NCBI GenBank assembly: GCA_934454435.1
Contig: CAKSGA010000031.1
Location: forward strand, 1-21,961
DNA from: an uncultured Oscillospiraceae bacterium
GTDB lineage: Bacteria; Bacillota; Clostridia; Oscillospirales; Ruminococcaceae
Direction of reading: 5' to 3'
DNA length: 21,961 nt
Part shown: positions 13,570 to 21,951 of the stretch, in pieces
Layout of the letters: each line of letters begins with the position of its first letter
Numbering within the stretch: position 1 is the stretch's first letter
Position numbers and translations under genes: made by a program
Notes under the pieces: model-generated
Told to the model about the DNA's origin: nothing
What the model saw: only the letters and a program-made list of their open reading frames with translations
Database searches by the model: none

Positions 13570-13737
13570 ATGGAACCGCATGATTACAAGGTAACGAAGA
13601 TCGAGGGTGAGTACGCCACTCTCACGGATATTGACACAGGTGATGAGCTTTTCATAGCCCTGTTCCTTCTTCCGGAGGGGACGGATATCGGCATGACGCT
13701 GCATTATGAGAACCTCTGCTATGAGATCGTTGAATAA
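13570..13737 (+). CDS. Small DUF3006-like protein
   Basis: 55 residues, starting M-E-P-H-D-Y-K-V at 13570 with AGGAGA seven bases upstream. An in-frame ATG further upstream would run into the promoter and is rejected. The pattern K-I-E-G-E-Y-A-T-L-T-D, then D-T-G-D-E-L-F, then L-L-P-E-G-T-D-I-G-M-T-L-H-Y matches the layout of small DUF3006-type beta-barrel proteins: a strand with E-G-x-x-A, then L-P-E-G, then G. It is acidic and soluble, of unknown function. It leads a rightward series and is 39 bases before the MATE gene. Family assignment is from pattern only. Confidence 0.7.
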   Translation: MEPHDYKVTKIEGEYATLTDIDTGDELFIALFLLPEGTDIGMTLHYENLCYEIVE

Positions 13738-13776
13738 GAGCACAGACAGGAATATATAAAATCGGAGAACAAAAGA

Positions 13777-15147
13777 ATGAAAGAACTGACCTCTGGCAAG
13801 CCTGCGAAGCTGATAATCGGCTTTGCGCTGCCTGTTCTGCTGGGACTTGCCTTTCAGCAGGCATATACGCTGACAGACACGATAATAATAGGCAGACAGC
13901 TTGGCGAGAATTCGCTTGCGGCTGTAGGCTCAACATCGGCGGTGGTATCGCTGATGTTCAACATCATAAACGGACTTGTAACTGGCTTTGCGATACTCAT
14001 TGCAAAGAATTTCGGCGCCGGCGACCATGCGGAAATGCGCCGCACGATAGCCCGCACGATAACTTTCTCAGGCGCAGCCGCAGCGCTGATAATCCTTGGC
14101 ATAGCGCTCTTTATAGACCCTCTGCTGCATGCCCTGGACACGCCTGCGGGCATTTATGAAGAAGCGAGGACATACCTGTTCATAGTCGATATCGGACTTG
14201 TTGCCACCCTGATCTATAATCTTGAGTCCTCAATACTCAGGGCGGTGGGCGACAGCGTGATCCCGCTTGTGATCCTGGTGATATCCACGATACTGAATAT
14301 CGGGCTCGACCTGCTCATGGTAGTGGGACTTCAGATGGGGGTCGCCGGAGCGGCGCTTGCAACGGTGATCGCTCAGCTTGTGTCGGCGATAGTCTGCCTT
14401 GTGTACCTGATAAAGAAGCGTCCGTTCCTTATCGTGAAGCCCGGGGACTTCAGGTTCACCGCCGCTTCCACTGCGGAGCTCCTCAGCGCAGGCTGCGGCA
14501 TGGCGCTGATGTACTCCATCGTTGACATTGGCTCCATCGTGCTCCAGAACGGCATCAACGGCTTCGGCGAGGATATAATCGCAGCTCACACCGCCGCCCG
14601 CAAGCTGTTCGGATTTACCATCATGCCGTTCTCTGCGCTCAGTGCGACCCTAGTGACCTATACCAGCCAGAACCGTGGCGCAGGGAAGTACTCCAGGATA
14701 TCAAAGGGAGTGCGTGCCGGCGTGCTTATCGGTATAATCTGCGCCGCTGTGGACGTCCTGCTGATATTCACATGCGGCAGGGCAATGGTTGGAATGATAC
14801 TCCCGGACTGCGCCCCGGAGGTCACGGACACGGCGGTGCTTTATCTTGAGGTGAACGTGCCGTTCTACTTCTTCCTGACCGTCCTGCTGGAACTGCGCAG
14901 TACCCTCCAGGGCCTGGGACACAGTGTTATACCGATCGCAGCGAGCTGCATTGAGCTTATCTGGAAGATATGCACGGTCATCTTTATGATACCGTGGCTG
15001 GATTATATGGGCGTTATAGTGTCCGAGCCGATAATCTGGACTGTCTGCGCAGTCGTTATCGGGACGATAGCGGTTGTGACGATACGCCGTCTGCCGCATG
15101 AGGACGAAGCGCCGGAAATCGTGAAAGGAATAAACAATGGTCAGTGA
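13777..15147 (+). CDS. MATE-family multidrug/metabolite efflux transporter
   Basis: 456 residues, with about twelve hydrophobic segments in two similar halves, the usual MATE size. The N-terminus (G-K-P-A-K-L-I-I-G-F-A-L-P-V-L-L-G) and T-D-T-I-I-I-G-R near residue 33 are strong family marks, as is A-V-G-S-T-S near 49. MATE proteins export cationic drugs or metabolites in exchange for Na+ or H+ across the cytoplasmic membrane; the closest named groups are MepA/DinF-like, and the cargo is unknown. A GGAG lies upstream of the ATG. Its end overlaps the moxR start by 11 bases, so the transporter and the MoxR-DUF58 block are probably co-expressed, an unusual pairing. Confidence 0.94.
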   Translation: MKELTSGKPAKLIIGFALPVLLGLAFQQAYTLTDTIIIGRQLGENSLAAVGSTSAVVSLMFNIINGLVTGFAILIAKNFGAGDHAEMRRTIARTITFSGAAAALIILGIALFIDPLLHALDTPAGIYEEARTYLFIVDIGLVATLIYNLESSILRAVGDSVIPLVILVISTILNIGLDLLMVVGLQMGVAGAALATVIAQLVSAIVCLVYLIKKRPFLIVKPGDFRFTAASTAELLSAGCGMALMYSIVDIGSIVLQNGINGFGEDIIAAHTAARKLFGFTIMPFSALSATLVTYTSQNRGAGKYSRISKGVRAGVLIGIICAAVDVLLIFTCGRAMVGMILPDCAPEVTDTAVLYLEVNVPFYFFLTVLLELRSTLQGLGHSVIPIAASCIELIWKICTVIFMIPWLDYMGVIVSEPIIWTVCAVVIGTIAVVTIRRLPHEDEAPEIVKGINNGQ

Positions 15148-16051
15148 ATTGTCCGCAAAGCTCATTCAGAACATCTCCCTTGCGGTAAAGGGAAAGGAGC
15201 GGGAGCTGCGCCTTATCACAGCTTCCATGCTTGCCGGGGGGCACGTACTGCTGGAGGACGTCCCGGGGACCGGAAAGACGCTGCTTGCAAGGTCGCTTGC
15301 AAGGTCGGTCAGCGCTGACTTCCGCCGTATACAGTTCACGCCGGACCTGCTTCCGTCTGACATCACCGGCATCAATTATTTTAACATGAAGTCGCAGGAG
15401 TTCCAGCTCCGCAAAGGCCCTGTGTTCACGAATATCCTGCTTGCCGACGAGATAAACCGTGCGACCCCGAGAACGCAGTCCGCACTGCTGGAGTGCATGG
15501 AGGAGCGCCAGGCGACCATAGACGGCGAGACCTGCCGCATGGAGGAGCCGTTTTTTGTCATAGCGACCCAGAACCCGGTGGAGATACAGGGCACCTATCC
15601 GCTGCCGGAAGCCCAGCTCGACCGCTTCATGGTACGTCTTGCGCTGGGATATCCCGATCGCTCGGACGAGGTGGCGGTGATAGGCGGAAAGCTGACAAGG
15701 CAGCCCGACCCGGTCTGCACGGCGCAGGACATCATCAGCGCCCGGGAAGAGATTGACAGGATAGTCCCGGGGGAGGCGGTCTGCGGTTACATTGCGGACA
15801 TCGCAGCGGCGACCCGGCGTCACGGCAGCGTGAAGCTCGGGCTTTCCACCAGAGGCGCTGCGGCGCTGGGCAGAATGTCCTGCGCTCTGGCGGCGGTTTC
15901 CGGGCGTGATTATGTAATGCCGCAGGACGTTATCGAAGCGGCTCCGTATGTTATAAAGCACCGCCTTATCTGCCGTGGCGGCGGTTCCGGCTCCGCCGAG
16001 GACGTGCTGCGGCAGGTCCTGGACAGCGTGCCTGTTCCGACGGAAGGCTGA
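15137..16051 (+). CDS. MoxR-family AAA+ ATPase
   Basis: 304 residues. Walker A is in D-V-P-G-T-G-K-T (44-48 core), Walker B is L-L-A-D-E-I-N-R-A at 101-109, and the sensor segment I-A-T-Q-N-P-V-E follows, then the G-T-Y-P-L-P-E-A-Q-L-D-R-F stretch typical of MoxR. MoxR ATPases act as chaperones or remodelers for partner proteins with von Willebrand A or DUF58 domains, and a DUF58 protein is encoded next. It starts inside the end of the MATE gene with AAAGGAA upstream of its ATG, and its stop is one base before the DUF58 start codon. Confidence 0.95.
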   Translation: MVSELSAKLIQNISLAVKGKERELRLITASMLAGGHVLLEDVPGTGKTLLARSLARSVSADFRRIQFTPDLLPSDITGINYFNMKSQEFQLRKGPVFTNILLADEINRATPRTQSALLECMEERQATIDGETCRMEEPFFVIATQNPVEIQGTYPLPEAQLDRFMVRLALGYPDRSDEVAVIGGKLTRQPDPVCTAQDIISAREEIDRIVPGEAVCGYIADIAAATRRHGSVKLGLSTRGAAALGRMSCALAAVSGRDYVMPQDVIEAAPYVIKHRLICRGGGSGSAEDVLRQVLDSVPVPTEG

Positions 16052-16052
16052 T

Positions 16053-17195
16053 ATGGAGCTTGTTATCATGGCGGTGATACTTGCCGCCGTAGTGATAGGT
16101 CAGTATGCGCTGTATAACCGCCGGGGGCTTTCTCACCTGGACTACACGCTGACGCTCCGCCGCCGGGACGGCAGCGAAGTCACGGCGGGTTCCGGGGAGC
16201 TTCTTGAAGCCTACGAGGACGAGGAGCTCGAGCTTATCGAGGAGATAGACAACCGGAAGCTGCTGCCGATGCCCTGGGTGCGCACTGAGATAAGCTGCTC
16301 CCGCTGGCTGACATTTCACGGCAGCCTTGACCGTAACGTAAGGGACGACGAGCAGAAGGGGCTTATCTCCGGGATATTCACGCTGAGGGGGCGGCAGAAG
16401 TGCCGCCGCACCTGGCGCATTCATTGCGAGAAGCGTGGGCTTTTCACGATTGAGGACGTATCCGTGACGGTCAGCGACCTGTTCGGGCTGGTACGTGCGG
16501 CGAGGGTGATAAAGCTGGGGCAGGAGCTGAGAGTGCTCCCGACCCCCGCCGAGCTGGAGCCCGGGGAGATGTCCGGCGACGCATTCATCGGGGACATACC
16601 GGTGCGCAGGTTCGTCCTGCCGGACCCGTTCGTTATCAGCGGAGCCCGGGAATACACCGGACGGGAGCCGATGAACCGCATACACTGGTCCCAGAGCGCC
16701 CGTAACGGTTCGCTGATGGTCTACAGCAATGAATTCACGACTGAGCGCCGGGTGCTGATACTGCTGAACATTCAGCGGAGCTTCCACGGAGAGCGCCAGC
16801 AGATGAGCCTGCCGGTGCTGGAGGCCCAGATAAAGGGCGCAGCGTTCATGCTGGAGCATTGTAATGAAACTCACACCGAGTGCGCCCTTGCGGTGAACTC
16901 TCCGGGAGCGGTCAGACCCGAGCCCGGGGAGGGCTACGAGCACCGGATGGAGCGTCTGCGGGAGCTTGCGGAGCTTTCCGGCAACTGCGGCGAGCACATA
17001 GACGATTATATTTCATGCCTGAACCTGCTGGATTACACCGATGTGGTCTTTATAAGCAGCTTTCTGGACGAAAGGTGCGCAGAAGTCCTGCGGGGGCTCT
17101 CGGAGAGCGGCGTGTGCGTTTCCGTACTGAGCACCGAGATAGACGAAGCGGATTTCTGCGAGGTAAGGCACATTCAGAAAAAAATGCGCATCTAG
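16053..17195 (+). CDS. DUF58 domain protein, membrane-anchored
   Basis: 380 residues from the ATG at 16053; the frame continues upstream but would overlap moxR, and GGAAGG lies just before this start. One N-terminal membrane segment (about 3-20) is followed by a beta-rich region, then the DUF58 core: E-Y-T-G-R-E-P-M-N-R-I-H-W-S-Q-S-A-R-N-G-S-L-M-V near 195-220, followed by a vWA-like strand R-V-L-I-L-L-N-I. The canonical D-W-K is I-H-W-S here. The family is almost always encoded with MoxR and is thought to act with it in envelope assembly. The C-terminal third has no recognisable motif. Confidence 0.88.
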   Translation: MELVIMAVILAAVVIGQYALYNRRGLSHLDYTLTLRRRDGSEVTAGSGELLEAYEDEELELIEEIDNRKLLPMPWVRTEISCSRWLTFHGSLDRNVRDDEQKGLISGIFTLRGRQKCRRTWRIHCEKRGLFTIEDVSVTVSDLFGLVRAARVIKLGQELRVLPTPAELEPGEMSGDAFIGDIPVRRFVLPDPFVISGAREYTGREPMNRIHWSQSARNGSLMVYSNEFTTERRVLILLNIQRSFHGERQQMSLPVLEAQIKGAAFMLEHCNETHTECALAVNSPGAVRPEPGEGYEHRMERLRELAELSGNCGEHIDDYISCLNLLDYTDVVFISSFLDERCAEVLRGLSESGVCVSVLSTEIDEADFCEVRHIQKKMRI

Positions 17196-17208
17196 GACTG
17201 GAGATAAA

Positions 17209-18516
17209 ATGTACGAACGAATTCTGACTGCCCTGGCGATATTCGGGCAGTTCCTGGCGCTGTTCCCATTTGTGGTGACGGCGGAGGCGGCGGGCTTCGG
17301 CGGCTATACCTGGTGGCATTATTTCGTGATGTATGCCGGGGCAGCCGGTTTCTGGCTGAGCGGACGCCTGCTGTCCTGCTGGGCGAAGGGCGGGGGATTT
17401 TCCCGAAAGGTCAAGCCTTTTGTGATGTTCCTGTCAAGGGTCGGGGTGATAGTTCCCGGGGCGGTTTTCTGCGTTATCGGAGGACTGACCGGAGCGCATA
17501 CCGGGCTTTATCTGTACTTTCTGCCGGGGTGCATGGCGGCGTATTATGCCGGGTATCTTGCGGTCGGTAAGGACTACAGCGATATATTCACCCGTGGGTG
17601 GTTTGCCGTTTATTTTGTGGCGGCGGTGATCTCGGCGATACTTGTCGGCTTCACGCATGACGATGGCGTTATATCCGCAGGAATGGCGCAGCTGTGCGTT
17701 TCCTTCGGTGTGATGATGATAACCGCAGCGATCCTCACCAACCAGACGAATATCGACATGCAGACCCGTCAGCGTTCAGGCAATCATGCCGTTCTGCCAG
17801 GGGGAGTCCGCAGTTATAATGCAAGGCTCATTGTTCTGACCGGAGCTGTTGTTGTCGGCGCCTGCCTGTTTGCAAAGCCTCTGGGCAGCGCTCTCGGGGA
17901 CCTGCTGAAAATGCTGCTGGGCTTCCTGCTGTCGCTCATTCATGGCAGTGGGGAAGAGGGTCCGGAAGATGGCGACATGGCGGAGAATACAGCGGAGCAG
18001 TTCGATTATGACATCAACAGCAACGCCCTGGCACAGCTTTTTATATATGTTCTGGTGATAGTGTTCGTAGTGCTTGCGGTGAAGTACCGCCGGCAGATAT
18101 GGGCGTTCATAAGGAGTATTTTTGCGCCGCTTTTCAGGGTGAATATCGAGGAACCAGGCTCTCCCTTTATTGACGAATTCAGTGCCAGCACCGACAGGCG
18201 GTCCGGCTCCCGCAGCCTGAGCCGCAGCGAGCGTGATCTCCTTAAAAGCTACCGCCGGGAAACAGACCCGGTGCTGAAGTACCGCCGGGGGTATGAGCTG
18301 TTCCTGTCGGTACTTGGCAGGAGCGCATTCCCGCAGCTGCCGACGGACACCACGACAGTCCATTGCGGAAAGGGGGAAAAGGCGTTCTGCGAACGCACAG
18401 ACAGCGAGCGCCTTGAGGAAATGATACAGCAGTATGACCGTGTGAGATACGGCGGGGAAGTCCCTGACAGCCGCTCCCTGGAGCAGCTTGACCGTATCCT
18501 TTCAGAAATACGGTAA
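17209..18516 (+). CDS. Polytopic membrane protein with DUF4129-like C-terminal tail
   Basis: 435 residues. About seven or eight membrane segments lie in residues 4-330 (for example 4-24, 34-54, 72-94, 100-120, 127-147, 155-175, 205-245 and 278-298), separated by an acidic loop near 248-266. The last 110 residues are soluble and end with Y-D-R-V-R-Y-G-G, a pattern seen in DUF4129 tails of transglutaminase-like membrane proteins. In most MoxR-DUF58 operons the third gene encodes such a protein with a transglutaminase core; here no Cys-His-Asp core is visible, so that domain is missing or replaced. Probably an envelope partner of MoxR and DUF58. It starts 13 bases after DUF58 with GGAGA before the ATG. 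Function unknown. Confidence 0.8.
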   Translation: MYERILTALAIFGQFLALFPFVVTAEAAGFGGYTWWHYFVMYAGAAGFWLSGRLLSCWAKGGGFSRKVKPFVMFLSRVGVIVPGAVFCVIGGLTGAHTGLYLYFLPGCMAAYYAGYLAVGKDYSDIFTRGWFAVYFVAAVISAILVGFTHDDGVISAGMAQLCVSFGVMMITAAILTNQTNIDMQTRQRSGNHAVLPGGVRSYNARLIVLTGAVVVGACLFAKPLGSALGDLLKMLLGFLLSLIHGSGEEGPEDGDMAENTAEQFDYDINSNALAQLFIYVLVIVFVVLAVKYRRQIWAFIRSIFAPLFRVNIEEPGSPFIDEFSASTDRRSGSRSLSRSERDLLKSYRRETDPVLKYRRGYELFLSVLGRSAFPQLPTDTTTVHCGKGEKAFCERTDSERLEEMIQQYDRVRYGGEVPDSRSLEQLDRILSEIR

Positions 18517-18543
18517 AAATAAAGAAAACACAGGAGATACACT

Positions 18544-20913
18544 ATGACATTCAGAGAACTTCTTAAAGGGAACGGACATATACTGCTGGACGGTGCGATG
18601 GGCTCCGTTCTTCAGCAGCACGGGCTGAAGCTGGGAGGGCTCCCCGAGGAGCTGAACTTCACCGAGCCTGACCTTATCCGTTCGATACACAAAAGCTATA
18701 TCGAAGCAGGCGCCCAGGGAATTTACGCAAACACATTCGGAGCGAACCGTCACAAGCTCCAGGGCAGCAGGTACACAGTTGAGGAGATAGTGAAGCAGGG
18801 AATTAAACTCGCCCGGGAGGCCGCCGGGGGCACGGACGTCCTGGTGGGACTTGATATCGGTTCTCTCGGAAGAATGCTCCGTCCCACCGGAGATATGCCG
18901 GTTGACGAAGCGTACGACATGTTCCGGGAGGTGATGCTGGCGGGAAAGGACGCAGACTTCATCGCCATTGAGACCATGACCGACCTGATAGAGATAAAGA
19001 CGGCGCTTCTCGCCGCAAAGGAGAACACCGATCTTCCGGTGCTCTGCACGATGTCCTTTGAGCAGAACATGCGCACGTTCACCGGATGCAGTGCTGCGGC
19101 GATGGCAATCACGCTGAGCGGGCTGGGCGCTGACGTCATCGGCATGAACTGCTCCCTTGGCCCGAAGGACGCCCTGCCGATAGTTGACGAGATACTGAAA
19201 TGGAGCAGCGTTCCGGTGCTTATCCGCCCGAATGCCGGACTTCCCGATCCCGCAACGAATCTTTACAACACCACGCCCGAGGAGTACGCAGAGATAATGG
19301 AGCACATCGCCGACAAGGGCGTAAAGGTACTTGGCGGCTGCTGCGGAACCACCCCGGACTATATCCGTGAGGTCGCAAAGCGCATCAGCGGCAAGACCTG
19401 CGTAATGCCGAAGCCGGAGATACCTGCGGCGGTGTGCAGCGCTTCCAGCGTGGTGACAGTCGATACGGTCAGGATAATCGGCGAGCGTATCAACCCCACC
19501 GGCAAGAAGCTGTTCAAGGAAGCGCTGAAGAAGCATGACCTCGATTACATCATGCGCCAGGCCCTGGAGCAGACCGGCGCCGGCGCCGAGATACTTGATG
19601 TGAATGTTGGACTGCCGGATATCGACGAAAAGGAAATGATGATCTCAGCGGTGAATGCGATACAGTCAGTGACTGACGCTCCGCTCCAGATAGACACCAC
19701 GGAGCTTCCGGTGCTGGAAGCTGCGCTGCGTATAGTTTCCGGCAAGCCGATAATAAACTCTGTGAACGGCGAGGAGGAGAAGCTGCGCACGGTCCTGCCG
19801 CTTGTGAAGAAGTACGGCGCCGCAGTAGTCGGGCTCACCCTTGATGAGAACGGTATTCCCAAGACCGCTGAGGAACGCTTTGCGATAGCAGAAAAGATAC
19901 TGAACCGTGCCCTCGAATACGGCATACCCCGCCAGGACGTCTACATCGACTGCCTGACCCTGACTGCCTCTGCCGAGCAGGACGGCGTCAAGGAAACTCT
20001 GAAAGCGCTCCGCATGGTGACTGAGAAGCTGGGGCTGAAAACGGTGCTAGGCGTGTCGAACATCTCATTCGGACTGCCGAACCGTGAGCTGGTGAACACG
20101 ACTTTCATTTCCCTTGCAATGCAGTGTGGACTTACCCTCCCGATAATGAACCCGAATATCGCCGGAATGACCGGAGCGGTGCGTGCGTTCCGCCTGCTGA
20201 GCGGCTACGACCGCCACGGCGTGGAGTTCATCGAGAACTACGGCGCCGAGGTAAAGAAGCCAGCCACGGCAGCGGTCGCAGCGGATATGGACATTTCCGA
20301 CGCAGTGGCAGCGGGACTGAAAGCGGAGTCGGCGGCAGCGGCGGAAAAACTGCTCAGCTCCGGCACTGACCCCATGGAGCTCATAAACGGCAAGCTGATA
20401 CCCGCTCTGGACGTTGTTGGCGCAAAGTTCGAGAAAGGCACGATATTCCTGCCGCAGCTGATACAGTCCGCAGGGGCGGCGCAGGCGGCGTTCGATGTCG
20501 TGAAAAAGGTCATCTCTGAGCGTGGCGGCAGCGGCGTTTCGGCGGGAAAGGTCGTGCTGTGCACGGTCAAGGGCGATATTCACGATATTGGCAAGAACAT
20601 AGTAAAGACCCTGCTGGAGAACTACGGCTTTGATGTGATAGATCTCGGCAAGGACGTTGACTACCAGACCGTAGTGGACGCAGCGATAAAGTATGACGTC
20701 CGCCTTGTGGGACTTTCGGCTCTGATGACCACGACCCTCAAGAGCATGGAGAACACGATAAAGCTCCTGCGTGAGAACAACGTGAACTGCAAGGTTGTAG
20801 TCGGCGGAGCGGTGCTCACTCCCGAGTATGCCGAAAAGATAGGCGCAGACTATTACGCAAGGGACGCAAAGGAAACCGTTGACATTGCAAGACAGGTCTA
20901 CAATGTGAATTAA
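18544..20913 (+). CDS. metH: B12-dependent methionine synthase lacking the reactivation domain
   Basis: 789 residues against about 1,230 in E. coli. The homocysteine domain (about 1-285) has the zinc cysteines C203 (G-M-N-C-S) and C266-C267 (G-G-C-C-G). A pterin/methyl-folate domain (about 308-570) begins I-I-G-E-R-I-N-P-T-G. A cobalamin cap (about 580-655) follows, then the B12-binding domain (from 668) with D-I-H-D-I-G-K, His680 being the cobalt ligand. The C-terminal SAM-dependent reactivation domain is absent, as in many anaerobes, so a separate reactivation protein is needed. It methylates homocysteine, the product of metY at the other end of the window. AGGAG lies eight bases before the ATG, and the gap to the previous gene is 27 bases, so read-through is possible. 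No cobalamin or SAM riboswitch is seen. Confidence 0.93.
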   Translation: MTFRELLKGNGHILLDGAMGSVLQQHGLKLGGLPEELNFTEPDLIRSIHKSYIEAGAQGIYANTFGANRHKLQGSRYTVEEIVKQGIKLAREAAGGTDVLVGLDIGSLGRMLRPTGDMPVDEAYDMFREVMLAGKDADFIAIETMTDLIEIKTALLAAKENTDLPVLCTMSFEQNMRTFTGCSAAAMAITLSGLGADVIGMNCSLGPKDALPIVDEILKWSSVPVLIRPNAGLPDPATNLYNTTPEEYAEIMEHIADKGVKVLGGCCGTTPDYIREVAKRISGKTCVMPKPEIPAAVCSASSVVTVDTVRIIGERINPTGKKLFKEALKKHDLDYIMRQALEQTGAGAEILDVNVGLPDIDEKEMMISAVNAIQSVTDAPLQIDTTELPVLEAALRIVSGKPIINSVNGEEEKLRTVLPLVKKYGAAVVGLTLDENGIPKTAEERFAIAEKILNRALEYGIPRQDVYIDCLTLTASAEQDGVKETLKALRMVTEKLGLKTVLGVSNISFGLPNRELVNTTFISLAMQCGLTLPIMNPNIAGMTGAVRAFRLLSGYDRHGVEFIENYGAEVKKPATAAVAADMDISDAVAAGLKAESAAAAEKLLSSGTDPMELINGKLIPALDVVGAKFEKGTIFLPQLIQSAGAAQAAFDVVKKVISERGGSGVSAGKVVLCTVKGDIHDIGKNIVKTLLENYGFDVIDLGKDVDYQTVVDAAIKYDVRLVGLSALMTTTLKSMENTIKLLRENNVNCKVVVGGAVLTPEYAEKIGADYYARDAKETVDIARQVYNVN

Positions 20914-20936
20914 AAGAAAAGACATCAGTCAGATGA

Positions 20937-21008
20937 AATGCCCCCTTTTGTTAGACAAAGAGGTATAATTAGAATATACCAAAATTGAAACTGATGAAAG
21001 GGGGCATT
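20937..21008. repeat. 12-bp inverted repeat at the head of the IS remnant
   Basis: AATGCCCCCTTT (20937-20948) and AAAGGGGGCATT (20997-21008) are perfect inverted copies. The right arm includes the ribosome site of the transposase orfA, and a TATAAT (20964-20969) lies between the arms. Read-through transcripts from metH would fold and hide the ribosome site, a common way for IS elements to limit transposase made from outside promoters. Confidence 0.6.
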
Positions 21009-21011
21009 AAT

Positions 21012-21306
21012 ATGCCAAAAGATCAACCAAATAAAAGGTATACTCCGGAGTTCAAAATTATGGTAGTGGAAACAATGCACAAAGAGGGTTTAAGTTAAAG
21101 AGAAACGGATCGAAGATTTGAATTACCTGCAAACAGAAACAGAACAGCAAATTGGGAACGCATCTATCTTGAAGAAGGTAATGAAGGCTTCTATATAGAA
21201 CGTATAGGACGTAAATCCACTGGCAGACCTTCCAAGCTGGAGAAAAAGGTGGAGGAAGACCTAATAGCAGAAGTTCAGCGTCTTCAAGCAGAAAATGCAT
21301 ACTTAA
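21012..21306 (+). pseudogene. Broken IS3-family transposase orfA (helix-turn-helix)
   Basis: The frame from the ATG at 21012 begins M-P-K-D-Q-P-N-K-R-Y-T-P-E-F-K, the usual start of an IS3-type OrfA. After 28 codons a TAA (21096-21098) interrupts the G-L-S-x-R-E-T motif, where a Tyr codon is expected. The same frame then continues with R-R-F-E-L-P, W-E-R-I-Y-L-E-E-G, G-R-K-S-T-G-R-P and V-Q-R-L-Q-A-E-N-A-Y-L, all typical OrfA marks. Similarity stops at the TTAA at 21303-21306, where an inverted-repeat element begins; no OrfB is present in the window. The base composition is clearly more AT-rich than the upstream genes. GGGGG lies seven bases before the ATG. It is a dead remnant. Confidence 0.85.
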
Positions 21307-21733
21307 GGCAACACCGCACAAAGACCATTTATTGGATTTTGCACGTGTCTTGCTTGCATCTTTTTAGTTTGGCGCAAAAAAACACATGATAATTTAACGG
21401 ATTTGTTCCGTGTTGCGCCAAACCTGCATCTTGCACAATTTATCCTAGCAAGGCGTGATCTCCCCCTGCGGGGGAGGTGTCACGCAGTGACAGAGGGGCT
21501 AGTTTGGCACAACATATCACCGCCTGCTATAAGTGCGATGTTACATTTTGTGCCAAACTAATGACAGACCAGCCTTGCGTCGCTAGTTGTTGACTTGAAA
21601 ACGCTATCGCTTCCGTCAACAACTCCTCATTGTACAATCTGACGAAAAATCGAGTTTTGCCAATAAGCGAAGCGTAATATTGGCAAAACTGACTGCGCAA
21701 TACACGCACAATCTTTGTGCGGTATTGCCTTAA
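21303..21733. mobile_element. 431-bp MITE-like element with 21-bp terminal inverted repeats
   Basis: The left end TTAAGGCAACACCGCACAAA (21303 onward) and the inverted right end at 21713-21733 agree at 20 of 21 positions (one C/T difference). Both begin with TTAA, which may be the duplicated target. There is no credible gene between them. The interior is a string of stem-loops: 21367-21377 with 21413-21423 (11 bp), 21500-21512 with 21548-21560 (13 bp), 21585-21594 with 21615-21624 (10 bp) and 21653-21665 with 21678-21690 (13 bp). It sits in the broken IS3 orfA. It is probably moved by a transposase encoded elsewhere that recognises these ends. Confidence 0.7.
21461..21492. repeat. REP-like double hairpin inside the MITE-like element
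   Basis: TCCCCC-TGC-GGGGGA (21461-21475) and TGTCAC-GCA-GTGACA (21478-21492) are two compact perfect stems, followed by GAGGGG. I recall similar CCCCCTGCGGGGG-plus-GTGAC sequences as frequent dispersed repeats in gut Clostridia, which a copy count in the host genome would test. Confidence 0.6.
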
Positions 21734-21822
21734 CATATAGTGCCTTCCTTTTCATAGTTTTGTATATATTGATAATGTCGGTTTACATATCGCAATTATC
21801 CTAAAAATATATATAATGAGAC

Positions 21823-21855
21823 CGTCGAAAAATCCCCGTTGGGGCTTTTTCGACG
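21823..21855. repeat. Long hairpin CGTCGAAAAA...TTTTTCGACG
   Basis: A 10-bp stem, one mismatch, then a 4-bp CCCC/GGGG stem and a 3-base loop. Read on the plus strand the descending arm contains TTTTT, but inside the stem, so it is not a standard terminator. The 89 bases between the MITE-like element and this hairpin are AT-rich, and I see no gene there. Confidence 0.6.
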
Positions 21856-21864
21856 AACCAATCC

Positions 21865-21951
21865 ACTGGCATGACAAGTCATGTCTTACGCATTTTGCCA
21901 TAGCAAAATGCACACTGCCTGCGTTAGGCATAAGGCGAAGCCGTTGCCAGT
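21865..21951. repeat. Cloverleaf-like cluster of hairpins at the right edge
   Basis: An outer 7-bp pairing ACTGGCA/TGCCAGT (21865-21871 with 21945-21951) encloses several short stems: CATGAC/GTCATG (21870-21883, sharing its first two bases with the outer arm), GCATTTTGC/GCAAAATGC (21890-21911) and GCCT/AGGC near 21917-21929. It is non-coding and probably part of another dispersed element that continues past the window. It is not a tRNA. Confidence 0.45.

Noticed and set aside
21058..21321. Minus-strand 87-residue frame rich in Leu and Cys
   Set aside because: It is the antisense of the degraded IS3 orfA, whose own frame shows clear transposase motifs.
21527..21736. Minus-strand 69-residue frame starting M-L-R-Q-Y-R-T-K
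   Set aside because: It begins in the terminal inverted repeat and runs through the hairpins of the MITE-like element; composition and position mark it as a repeat-derived frame, not a gene.
21865..21951. tRNA-like cloverleaf
   Set aside because: No T-loop TTC motif, no anticodon arm of the right size and no CCA-type acceptor; the stems resemble those of dispersed repeats.
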